Shown one piece after another: positions 1-9,100 of a stretch of DNA of 64,000 nucleotides; within the stretch, counting starts at the first letter, position 1; every line of letters begins with the position of its first letter. The notes below the pieces were generated by a model that ran no database searches, was not told where the DNA came from, and worked only from the letters and a program-made list of their open reading frames with translations. The translations under genes were made by a program, and so were the position numbers. Source of the DNA: Todiramphus chloris collaris (Eukaryota; Chordata; Aves; Coraciiformes; Alcedinidae); contig JANVCC010000020.1 in NCBI GenBank assembly GCA_025345505.1, forward strand, positions 54,550,772 through 54,614,771, given 5' to 3'.

Positions 1-484
1 AATGCATGAACACCCCATAAATAAGTGCATGAGTACTCAATTGGTTTATGCATGGACATACAAATAATTCACATCCAAGAGGCCTATCAGTTCATGCATA
101 AGGGTTCAGTCAGTTAATCCTTGAGTGCCCAATGAATTCAAACATGGGCGCACAATTAATTCACATCCAAGTGCCCAATGAGTTTATGCCAGATCGCTCA
201 AGTAGTTTGTGCATGAGCACACAGTTCATGCATGAGTGTCCTGCGAATTTACACTTGATTATCCAATTAAGTCCTGCATGGGGGCACAATTAATTCATGC
301 TTGAGCACCCAATTAGCTCACACATGGGCATCCAGTTGGTTCAAGATGCCTTATTAGCTCACACATGACTACACAATCAGGTCACATGTGATCACTAGAC
401 TCATGCATGAGAACCTGACAATTTCATGCATGATCACACAGTTCACTTGAGACAAGCACCCAATTTATTGATGCATGAACACAC
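1..484. repeat. Degenerate short-period tandem repeat (minisatellite-like)
   Basis: About twenty imperfect units of roughly 20-24 bp follow one another. The recurring core reads like gCACCCAATTaattCATGCATGA, with variants such as CACAATTAATTCA and CATGCATGAGCAC. Units differ in length and drift strongly, so the array is old. It starts at or before the left edge of the window, so its true length is unknown. Alternating CATGCATG blocks make many short self-complementary stretches. No coding potential is seen. Confidence 0.75.
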
Positions 485-1159
485 ATGGCAGGTTTCCGTG
501 GGCTGCAGCAGGGCCAGTTTGAAAGATGTCTATGAACTGCCCTGTGCAGGTAGCAGATGGCTCTGAAGCTGATATAAGTGCCCCATCACAGAGATATTTA
601 AGAAAGAGCAGCAGGCACAAGGGCAAGAGACATATGAGAGATGGTAGAGGAGACGCATGGAGGAAGAGGTAACAGTGATGATGGACAGGTGGAGACCTGC
701 TCGTGGAAGGAAGCACACCATACCTGAGGGACAGGGGCCCATGGGTGACCCACAGCAAAGCAGAGACACCCTTGAGGGACTGTGGTCTGCAAACCTGTTG
801 TAAAGCTCCCACATCTATTCATAGTTACTAATTCCCTTCTGCTATAAGCTGGTGGAAAGTCCTATAGATCTAGGAGTGATCTATGTGTATCGTCATGCTA
901 GGGGAGTGTGCCAAAAAAAGGGTGTGAGATTAGCAGCAAGAATAATGCTGGAAGGACAGTAATATGTCTGACCTAGGAAATAGTGTCCAAAAAGTCTGAA
1001 AATTCTCTTTACTGCCACCCTACATATTGGGACTGCTCCTGAAAGATCAGAGACAGAGTAGGATGAAGTGGAGAAGAAAGCCCTTCCAAGATGAGAGCTG
1101 CGAGTTAAGGAATTGCAGATGCAGGGGAAAACAGAAGGCTCAGTTAACCTCCTTCAAGA
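485..1159. other. Unique sequence, no feature recognised
   Basis: Moderately purine-rich DNA between the tandem array and the ERV. Minus-strand open frames at 465-822 overlap one another in different frames, have skewed composition and resemble no family I know, so I treat them as chance frames. No LTR or polypurine tract is visible before 1160, as expected for host DNA flanking a 5' LTR edge. Confidence 0.5.
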
Positions 1160-1213
1160 TGTGGGAGAACTCATCTGGTCCGAGGGATCGGAATGTAAGC
1201 TCGATATCGACCA
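1160..1213 (+). repeat. 5' LTR remnant (first ~54 bp of LTR)
   Basis: It begins TGTGGGAGAACTC and matches the start of the downstream LTR at 4026-4079 at about 42 of 54 positions by eye, most differences being transitions. The TG start and the absence of a polypurine tract before it fit a host/5' LTR boundary at 1159/1160. The match stops near 1213. After a short stretch that repeats GAATGTAAGCT (1190-1200 and 1218-1228), pol sequence begins at about 1232, so the rest of the LTR, gag, pro and the start of RT are deleted here. Confidence 0.65.
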
Positions 1214-1231
1214 AATCGAATGTAAGCTTGC

Positions 1232-2127
1232 AATTCTCCCACAATTTGCCAATTGTTTGTAGCTCAGGCATTCTCAGGGTTGTGAGAACAATACTCTACT
1301 CTTTTATCGCTATATGGATGATATCCTTCTGGCAGTCTCTGACCCAACCCAGTTGGATGACATGAAACAATCAGCATTAAGTCACCTTAAAAAATATGGG
1401 TTGGTTGTTGCTCCAGAAAAGGTTCAGCGTATGAGTCCTTGGTTATACCTAGGTGCAAAAATATTGAATAAGACTGTAGCTCCACAGCCAGTAGCACTGA
1501 ATAGGGGAGTAAAAGATCTCAATGATATCCAAAAGCTAATGGGAGCAATTAATTGGGTTAGGCCCTAATTAGGATTGACATATTCTCAGTTGAGTCCCCT
1601 AATGGAATTATTGAAAGGGGATTCCAATATTTGTGCACTGAGACGGTTAACCAAGGAGGCACATCAGGTACTTGATGAAATAGAAAGAGCAATACAGAAC
1701 AAATATGCTTATCGCCTGGAACTAACAGAAGTTGTGCAAGATTTTATTTTAACAGATCACATGATTCCATATGCATTACTTTGTCAGTGGAATGAAACCC
1801 AGGGAGATACTTTGAATGTGCTGGAATGGATGTTTTTACCCTATTGATTCAAGAAGACTGCACCAAGCATTTTTGAATTAGTGGCTCACTTGATAATTAA
1901 AACACGGGCATGTTGTCTTGAACTTTTGGGACAGGATCCAGCAACCATTGTTATTCCAATTCAAGATGAATATTTGGAGTGGTGTCTGGCAAATAACATG
2001 GCACTACAATCCCCACTGGCAGATTTTCAATGGAAATAAAATATCACCTCCTCAGCCACCCAATGCTGAAACTAGTGCAAGAAATTTCTATTGGGAAAAA
2101 ATGGTTACATTCCTTGGAGCCAGTTGA
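1232..2127 (+). pseudogene. pol: ERV pol remnant: reverse transcriptase palm to connection
   Basis: RT copies retroviral RNA into DNA in the virion core. This remnant enters just before the active site: a block starting N-S-P-T-I-C-Q at 1232 is in one frame, a stop and frameshift follow near 1280, and the catalytic motif YMDD is at 1311-1322 in the next frame, followed by ILLA and the primer-grip/thumb region (KVQ, LYLG, QKLMGAINW). A TAA at 1566-1568 interrupts it. The same frame then continues through the thumb/connection to a TGA at 1845-1847 and, after that stop, to about 2040. Fingers and the first part of the palm are absent. With this many breaks the copy is inactive. Confidence 0.85.
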
Positions 2128-2538
2128 ATGGCTGTGTTCACAGATGGATCAGGAAAAACAGGAAAGGCAGCAGCTACATAGTTCATGAATGATGAGTGGC
2201 ACAATATTGTCACAGAGCAGCAAAAGTCGACGCAGATTGTGGAATTTAGGGCAGTAACCAAGGCCTTCCACAGATTTACAGAACCATTAAATTAAATTTT
2301 AAAAATTAAAATGGTTACAGATTCTGCTTATGTTGCAGGATCAGTTCAGCAGTTAGAAAGAGAAATCATCAAACAGGTGAATAAATAAAATTTGTTTAAT
2401 TTATTACAGTGTTTGTGGAAATTCATCCAAAAATGTGTTATTCCCTATTATGTGCTGCACATTTGTAGCCACAGTACCCTACCAGGATTTTTAGCAGAAG
2501 GGAATGCCTGCGCTGACAGGCTTGTGTCTATGGCTGTT
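2128..2538 (+). pseudogene. pol: ERV pol remnant: RNase H
   Basis: RNase H degrades the RNA strand of the RNA/DNA hybrid during reverse transcription. Visible motifs in order: FTDGSG (about 2137-2154, first acidic residue), an E within the VEFRAV block (about 2238-2255), VTDSAY (about 2314-2331), and near the C-terminus HSTLPGF then GNACAD (about 2485-2520). All lie in one frame, shifted relative to the RT part, and in-frame stops interrupt it after the first motif, before VTDSAY and near 2386. Motif order and spacing fit retroviral RNase H joined to the start of integrase. It is decayed. Confidence 0.8.
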
Positions 2539-3375
2539 ATCAGTCTGGTGCCAAATACTCTTCAACAAGCCAAATCATCACATCAAATTTTTTTATCAAG
2601 GTGCCAGAGCACTACAAAAACAGTTTAATCTTACAGCTACAGAGGCAAGAGCCATTGTAGCATCATGTCCTGTTTATCAGGGACAGCAAGTGCCATGTTA
2701 TGAGGTGAACCCCAGGGGGTTACAACTGTTACAAATCTGGCAAACAGACATCACACACATTGCAGAATTTGGAAGGTTAAGGTATGTACATGTTTCCATT
2801 GATACTTTTTCACATGCAATAGTTGTCTCTGCACACACAGGGGAAAAAGCCAGAGATGTTATTCTACACTGGCAAAAGGCATTTTCCATTTTGGGTATCC
2901 CCAGAACAGTAAAAGCCAATAACAGTCCTGCATGTTTCCAAACAAGTTCAGGAATTTCTATATAGATGGGGGATTCAACATGTTACTGGCATCCCACATT
3001 CCCCTACGGGACAGGCAATTGTTGAACATGCCCATGGTACCCTAAAACACCTGCTTCAAAAACAAAAAGGGGGAATGGAGGGGGAGTCCCCAGAGGCTCA
3101 GTTGGCAAAGGCCATTTATGTATTAAACTTTTTAACCATGCCTGAGCAACAGTCGATCCCTCCAATTGGGAAACATTCTGCCTCTTTTTCTTCAGCTCAG
3201 GAGGTACAGGGAACTGCTTTGGTGTGAGTTAGGGATTTAGAGATGGAGCAATGGTCTCAGCCTTATAACCTAGTCACCTGGGGCAGGGGTTATGCTTATG
3301 TCTCCACAGAACACGGGCCCTTCTGGTATCCTGCCTGTTGTGTTCAGCCTGTTTTGGATAACCCAAGCAAGTAAA
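2539..3375 (+). pseudogene. pol: ERV pol remnant: integrase
   Basis: Integrase inserts viral DNA into the host genome using a zinc-binding HHCC domain and a D,D(35)E core. The N-terminal domain straddles a frameshift near 2590-2625, and the second cysteine of its CPxC pair reads as tyrosine (CPVYQ, about 2668-2682). The core shows WQTDITHI (about 2737-2760) with the first Asp. The second Asp position, normally in KTDNG, reads K-A-N-N-S (about 2909-2923), so this catalytic Asp is lost. A further frameshift follows near 2935. The third acidic residue lies in IVEHAHG (about 3020-3040), and a C-terminal W-G-R-G-Y block (about 3280-3297) resembles the retroviral integrase tail. Inactive. Confidence 0.82.
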
Positions 3376-3499
3376 GGATTCTGTTGCTACTCCTGACACT
3401 TGGCTAACTTTAATCTCTTGGTTTCTTTTTTGTAATGACCTATGATCCTGTGTTGATAATTGGAGCTCTGTACATGCATTTCAGAAGGACTGTGATGAC

Positions 3500-4104
3500 A
3501 GTGTGAATTATGGAATAGAGATCTTTGTCACAAACTTTTTTGCACCTGGTGTAGCAGCAGCTAAAACTAAATAAGATAGCCTGTTGGCTAGCTAAGCAAT
3601 CAAATAAGACATCACAAGTCTTAACAGAGCAATCCAGGGATTTAGTGTGCGCCACACGACACTTCAGAATAGAGCTGCAATTGATTTTTTGTTTTTAGCT
3701 CATGGGCATGGGTGTCAGGACTTTGATGGGATGTGTTGCATGAACCTAAATGACCACTCACACTCCCTACATGGAAGAATTCAAGATTTAATTGACAGGA
3801 CAGAAAGATCACAACAAGACAGTGGTTTTTTTTTGTGATAGGTGACTGGCTTAACGGATGGGCTATTACTGGATGGTTAATGTCATTGATGAAGATGGGG
3901 TTATTAATATTGGTTGTTCTTGTAATTGTGTTATTGATGTTGCCATGTCTTGTATCTCTGCTGCAAAGGGTCCTGCAGTGGACGGCGGAGGCAATTTTTG
4001 TAGCACAAATACAAAAAGGGGGAAATAAGGGAGAACTCAGCCAGCCCAAGGGATTGGAATGTAAGTTTGATATTGACCTTGAGCAGATAACTGTGTATCC
4101 TTGA
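3500..4104 (+). pseudogene. env: ERV env transmembrane-subunit remnant
   Basis: The transmembrane subunit anchors the envelope spike and drives membrane fusion. A fusion-peptide-like stretch (FFAPGVAAA, about 3538-3564) is followed by stops. Then 3647-3838 encodes a heptad region, [10 protein letters not shown], and a disulfide loop with the CX6CC spacing (C-QDFDGM-CC). The reading frame breaks at the nine-T run 3826-3834. In the next frame 3835-4104 holds a hydrophobic membrane span of about 25 residues (LLILVVLVIVLLML) and a short tail that runs through the polypurine tract into the LTR. No surface subunit is present: only about 125 bp separate integrase from this remnant. CX6CC fits gamma/alpha-type envelopes. 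Confidence 0.8.
4013..4025 (+). promoter_or_regulatory. Polypurine tract (plus-strand primer site)
   Basis: AAAAAGGGGGAAA lies directly upstream of the LTR start, the position used in retroviruses to prime plus-strand DNA synthesis. It lies inside the env tail reading frame. Confidence 0.75.
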
Positions 4105-4353
4105 AGAGGACAGAAAGTCCTGAGAAGAGCTGCCAGACAGCAATTAGAGAAAGCTTATCAAAGTTACAGCAGAGAGAAAGAAATATCCAAGTATGAAGTA
4201 ACGGTCTTTGTTTGAACCAATCATATATACACTCACGTTCTTAAGAAAGATATAAAAAAGGCTTGTTAATACAATAAAGTGGCTTTTTAGCTCTTGGCTT
4301 TGAAGCTTTTTGAATACATCTCTGTGTATGTCATGTCCATCTCTACAACAACA
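4026..4353 (+). repeat. 3' LTR, ~328 bp
   Basis: It begins TAAGGGAGAACTC, a decayed form of the TGTGGGAGAACTC seen at 1160, directly after the polypurine tract. It ends ...CTACAACAACA, giving the usual CA end, two bases before a primer-binding-like sequence. Inside are a CCAAT box (4217-4221), a TATA box (4251-4257) and an AATAAA signal (4273-4278). The compact layout, with AATAAA about 22 bp after TATA, suggests a short R region, as in small avian LTRs. The exact 3' edge (4350 or 4353) is uncertain. Confidence 0.75.
4217..4278 (+). promoter_or_regulatory. LTR core promoter and poly(A) signal
   Basis: CCAAT at 4217-4221, TATAAAA at 4251-4257 and AATAAA at 4273-4278 lie in the order and spacing expected for an LTR U3/R region. 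Whether this promoter still works cannot be judged from sequence. Confidence 0.6.
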
Positions 4354-4355
4354 CC

Positions 4356-4372
4356 TGGCAACAATGTGGAGC
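4356..4372 (+). promoter_or_regulatory. Primer-binding-site-like sequence after the LTR
   Basis: TGGCAACAATGTGGAGC begins two bases after the LTR end. It resembles a decayed lysine-tRNA-type retroviral primer-binding site (TGGC, then AACGTGG-like). An AGGTGAGG splice-donor-like sequence follows at about 4386-4393. A primer-binding site belongs after a 5' LTR, so its presence here suggests that this LTR once served as the 5' LTR of a second, now lost, provirus unit. The similarity is partial. Confidence 0.45.
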
Positions 4373-6043
4373 AAGGTCCTGAACAGGTGAGGTATTTAGT
4401 GCACTGTTTTACTTCCCATGTTGGAAAACAGTCATGTTACATCAAGACAACACTCTTCACCACCCATTTTAGGTCTGAACAAAGCCCTAAAGCTATTTGA
4501 CTCATGAACCTATCAATACTGCCAACAGTGGTGTTAGTTTTTTCTTGTACTATCTTCATCATCTGCTTTGCATGCTAGAGTAAATAAATGAAAAATTCCA
4601 TTGCATTCCTGGTTTTGTGTTTTGCAGGAATGAGGTATGAAATTTGTAGCAAATGTTCAACTTATGCTATGGTCCACAATGCAGTCCACCGAGGCAATAG
4701 ATGGCATTTGTAATTAACATACATTCAAACTGCTGTGATAGTTACATTTGTTGCAGGAACAAGGATCAATAAGCTTGCATTCAGACTGTTAGATTACCTT
4801 GTACAGTCTAGTCCACTAGGATGAGGGCTGGAGTTTGTGAAGAGTACATATATTCAGACTGTGATAAGCTGACCCACAACTCTTCCTATTCATCTTCCTA
4901 ATCATGAAGACCTTGCTCAGGTAGCTTCAAACTATGTTTCCCACTTGCTTACATATTGTTGACACCTAATTCCCCCTCCAAGACATGACAACTGAACCAC
5001 TTACATCCCAAAGTCCCAATACCACAATCAAGGCTCTCTGTTGAACCTCAGTCAACTTATTCCAACTCCAGAACATAGCAGGCCTGCATTTTACACCAAC
5101 TACTTGACCTGGTCACACTTACTCTTGCTAGCAAGACAGCCTCCACTGGGGGAATTATTACTTAAGTTCTTGAAAATTAACACAAACTTATAATAACTGT
5201 TTTGGGTAATGAGAAAAAATAAAGAAAGCAATTAAACAGTTTTACACCTTTCCTCCTCCCTTTTCAGTTTAAACTGCCTTTGCTTTCACCACAGATTACA
5301 CATAGCCCATCCCAATTCCTTTGATGAGGCAAAAGGAAGTGGAGGAAGGTACAGTTATGTGTATAACAGTTTGCTGCTGCTCTCTGCTTTTCATTTGGTT
5401 CCCTCCACTACTTTTGAACACCAGTCTTCTTGCCCTAGTATGGGCTGGATAAGTGCAATATATCATTCCTGTTCTCAAGAGAGCTAAGAGATTTATTTTT
5501 TTTTTTTTCAGTTAGTGAAAACTGCACTTAACATCTTTCACTGTCTCTTTTCTTAGCAATTATTCAGAAAGCCTCACAAATGTTCACAGTATTCACAGCA
5601 ATATAAAAGATCAAGCCATAAGGCCTCAAGAACATGTGTAATGATGAAGAATAATGTTTCATCCCCAAGCAACTGTGAAGAAAAAAAAAAAAAAAGGGTT
5701 TGGTGTAATACTCACCACACTGCATAAAAAACCCAAAGGACTTATTTCATAAAGCACATTTCAACACCTCCTGGACTACTCCAATACCATTCTAGCTATG
5801 CAAAGCATTCAGCAGTGTAACATGACTGCCTATATCAGAACGTAAGTCCTTTGCAACAGGCAGCCTGGATTGTATTCGGGAGCCTGGCCAATTTACTGCA
5901 TGTTTCTGACAAGATACATCTTGACTTGAAGCTGACTTTGAAATACAAGCCACTTAGCAACCCATAATATGATGCTTTCTCATCTTTAAAATTCCATGCT
6001 ACCTACTAAAGGCAGGAAGCTTAGGCCTTGAAATGGCAAAGTG
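4373..6043. other. Unique AT-rich sequence; nothing recognised
   Basis: No protein family, RNA gene or repeat family is recognised. An A run sits at about 5680-5695 and a T run at about 5492-5509. The short open frames here are chance frames. Confidence 0.5.
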
Positions 6044-6133
6044 TAAACAGCGTTGCATTGACAGAAACAGCGTTGCATTGACAGAAACAGCGTTGCATTG
6101 ACAGAAACAGCGTTGCATTGACAGAAACAGCGT
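6044..6133 (+). repeat. Perfect 20-bp tandem repeat, ~4.5 copies
   Basis: The unit acagaaacagcgttgcattg repeats at a 20-bp period. The first copy begins within taaacagcgttgcattg and the last ends after acagaaacagcgtt. Internal copies are identical, which indicates recent expansion by slippage or unequal exchange. Each unit carries a CpG (GCGTT), rare in the surrounding DNA. Confidence 0.95.
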
Positions 6134-9100
6134 TTGTTTTCAAAACTCTTCAAATGTACTGATACAGATCATGGCCCAGTAGAGTCTGTCAGCTGAAAAG
6201 TTCACTTCTCATGTTCCTCCTTGTGTTGAGTGGTGTACTTGCTAAGATGTCTCTCAAGCTATGCAAGTAGGGAGGGAAAAAACTGTAAACTGATCAGAGT
6301 GAAAAATAAGCCTACCCCATGGCTATGATTTACCAGTGCAGAACAGCTGGAATTTGTGGTGATAGTGGTTGCAAAATTATTGTTTCAGTGTGAGCTTAGA
6401 ACTGTCACACTTCCAAAGCCCTCTCTATCAGGAAAAGAAAAAGTATTTCCTGACCATCAGGAGGAGAACATAGACCCCACACAACATCATCAGTCAAATG
6501 TGTGCCCACATTCTGAATCAGAGAGGAACAATGCCTCATGTTTCTGAGGTTTAAACGCTGTGAGCCCTATTTCCTCTTCAAATATGTACATATCATGGCT
6601 GTCTACAATGGCAGATAATCATAATTTTTCCCAGTTAGCATCCCTGTGTTTAAGGGAGCCTCCAAAAAGCGCACACACAGGCAAGTGAAAGAAACAAAAA
6701 TGAAGGTCTGGAGGTTGGGAACAATTCTTCATGTACTACTGTCTACTGTTCTTGTTAAGATGTAAACAGAGAAGATGTCTGGATGGTCTGAGCATATACT
6801 TAGAGTCATGCTGCATCAGTGGCCCCATAGAAAAGAGACTGCCTCTTCCTCCACCAGGCAAAAATATGCTCCCACCCTGCCTTCCACAGCTCTCAACCTA
6901 CCTGAAAACACTTGTAGCTGCAACTCCATTCTTGAGCACTTGGGCAATACAGCAACACAGTACAGGGAATTCTGTCCCCACTCCTGCAGCATGCCTGGGT
7001 ACACAAAGGTTTTACATGGCTAACTGGTCTCCTGTGTTCTGGGCAGCCACTCTGGTCCATTTAGCTTTACCACACACAACTACCTCATTACACAGCCCCA
7101 AAATTAGCATGGAAAATAAATAAACACCATATCACAAGAACCCCATGTTTAAATACACTCTCAATTCCATGCCTCGATCCAAATTTTGCATTCCACTACA
7201 AGGTGACAAGATAATTGTTAGGTAATTACACTGTCTTCATTTCCAAGTGCAGCAAAGATGCAGCAGCAAGAGAATGTACTAGCATGATAAACATTACATG
7301 TTTGCTTTTCAAAAATTATCCAGCTGGCCTGTATATTACCAGATAAATAGTGGGCTGAAAGGAAATGACAGCTGGAGAGTGCTTCAGAGCTCTCTTTACT
7401 GCTCTTGTTGATGCTATTAGCACTTGCAGCTATAAAAATAGAGGAAAACAATAAACAGTAGCACTCTCTGCAACACTGCTTCCCTCACGCATCATTGGGG
7501 TACCACAGGCATGACACCTGCTGCCACCATTGGCACTTGAGGCACTGGGAGTGCAAAAGAGAAGTGAGACAATTTGGGATGTATCACCAGACCTTTGTCA
7601 GCCAAACCTCTAATAGCAAATGAGATAACTTCAGCTGTTGCTGGTATATTTCTATGCTATAGTTTTTGCAGCTCTGGCAAATCCACCTGAAGCAACTTTA
7701 AAAGCAGCTCAACCCAGGAGTCCAAACTGTGCTCAGGAATGATGTGGAATGCAAAAATTCTGCTGAGAAAGACTGGACAAGCTCTTGTGGCCCTCCTCTG
7801 CTAGCATTCAAGTAAGCCAGTTTGATACAAGTTGTGGTGTGTCCATGTGAGCAGAGATGCTCTACAACAAGGACTGTTCCTGCAATGATGTATTTTCAGG
7901 ATCACTGATACCATGACAGTACCCTACAGTGGGTACTTCAACCCTGCAGCTCTTCAGAGTACAAACCACAAGATGGACCAGTAAGTTCCACTCCTGATTA
8001 AGATTCCAGCAGTTGGATCTGAAGGACTGCCTTCCCTCCTGTTTACCATAAGCCAGTTTTATTGTTCCCATGAGGCACTGTGGTGATTCAGTGGGAGACA
8101 TCAAATCACCATGAAGCCTAGCCCATGGAAGAGCACAATTTTAGCTGCATCCAGGAACTATAGCTGCTCAGACAGACATGGCATAAAATCAGAGTGCCTA
8201 GAAACAACATTTTAATTTGTTTGTCATTTGTGAAACAAATATTCTACTTTTGACCTTCAAAAAAAGAAAAAACAAACAAAAAAAACAAACCACAACCCTG
8301 TGTGGAAATTTCATTTTCCCTCCCACAGACCTCATAAAAAAAGAATGTTATCAATGGACAAATCCCCAGCACTTCCAACCACCTTGTGTAATTCATTTTC
8401 TGTTTTGTCACTGTTCAGTCAAAATACAGTCAAAGAGGAAGTCACAGAAAGGCTTGATCTGGGTCTATTTGTATTCCGTATAAAAACCCACACTATCATA
8501 TAAAGAACAAGTGATTTTGCTTTTTATATTTTAATTCTGTGCATGTTGTTTTGTCATGAGTGTTTCCTCTCAAGCTGTAAAGCACCCTGAGCCCAGAACT
8601 GTAACACCTGAGCCACCAGCACTTCATTTGATGGCATTACCAAGTGCTAAGCACAGTTATACGTCTACTGTTCAGTTTCAGAGTTTGATGTCACAAGGCG
8701 TCCATGCGTGACATAACAGGGATAGCACAGCATGTTCTGAATGGTCTGCAACAGATTATTTGAGGGCTTCTTGTGCTTTTTGAGGAAGCCTACTTTTGCT
8801 TAATTACTTTTACTACACACATTTTCAATTAAGTCTTGTCTGGGAATAGTTTTACACTGAGGTGAAGTTTTAGCTTAGGGTGGAAGGAGGTGTTCAGAGC
8901 AAGGGCCCGGTTTTCCTCATTCAAAAGAAGTGCTGCAATACAAGCCTATTTGTTCTTAGAAAGCCTGAACCTGTTTGTTAACATATGTTCCTCTCCCCTC
9001 CTCTTCCCCATCCCTCAGGTTTCATGAGAGACTTGCCTAAATCTGAAACAGAAAATAGTTTTACATTTCCTATTCACCTCTGCCCAGCACACCAAAGGAT

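Larger units (their letters stand above)
1160..4372 (+). mobile_element. Degenerate endogenous retrovirus, internally deleted
   Basis: Order on the plus strand: LTR start fragment (1160-1213), RT active-site region, RT connection, RNase H, integrase, env transmembrane subunit, polypurine tract, LTR (4026-4353), primer-binding-like site. Missing are most of the 5' LTR, leader, gag, protease, the N-terminal part of RT and the env surface subunit. Coding sequence is interrupted by several stops and frameshifts, so it cannot make functional proteins. YMDD in RT plus the RNase H and integrase motifs point to a class II (alpha/beta-like) pol. The env remnant has the CX6CC motif, which is shared by gamma- and alpharetroviral transmembrane subunits. 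Assignment to an alpharetrovirus-related avian ERV is inference. Confidence 0.85.

Noticed and set aside
465-822. Three overlapping minus-strand frames of 74-115 codons
   Set aside because: Serine/leucine/proline-rich translation in all three frames reflects a CT-rich strand and not a protein.
6044-6133. CRISPR-like array
   Set aside because: Repeats are contiguous with no spacers. It is a tandem minisatellite in animal DNA.
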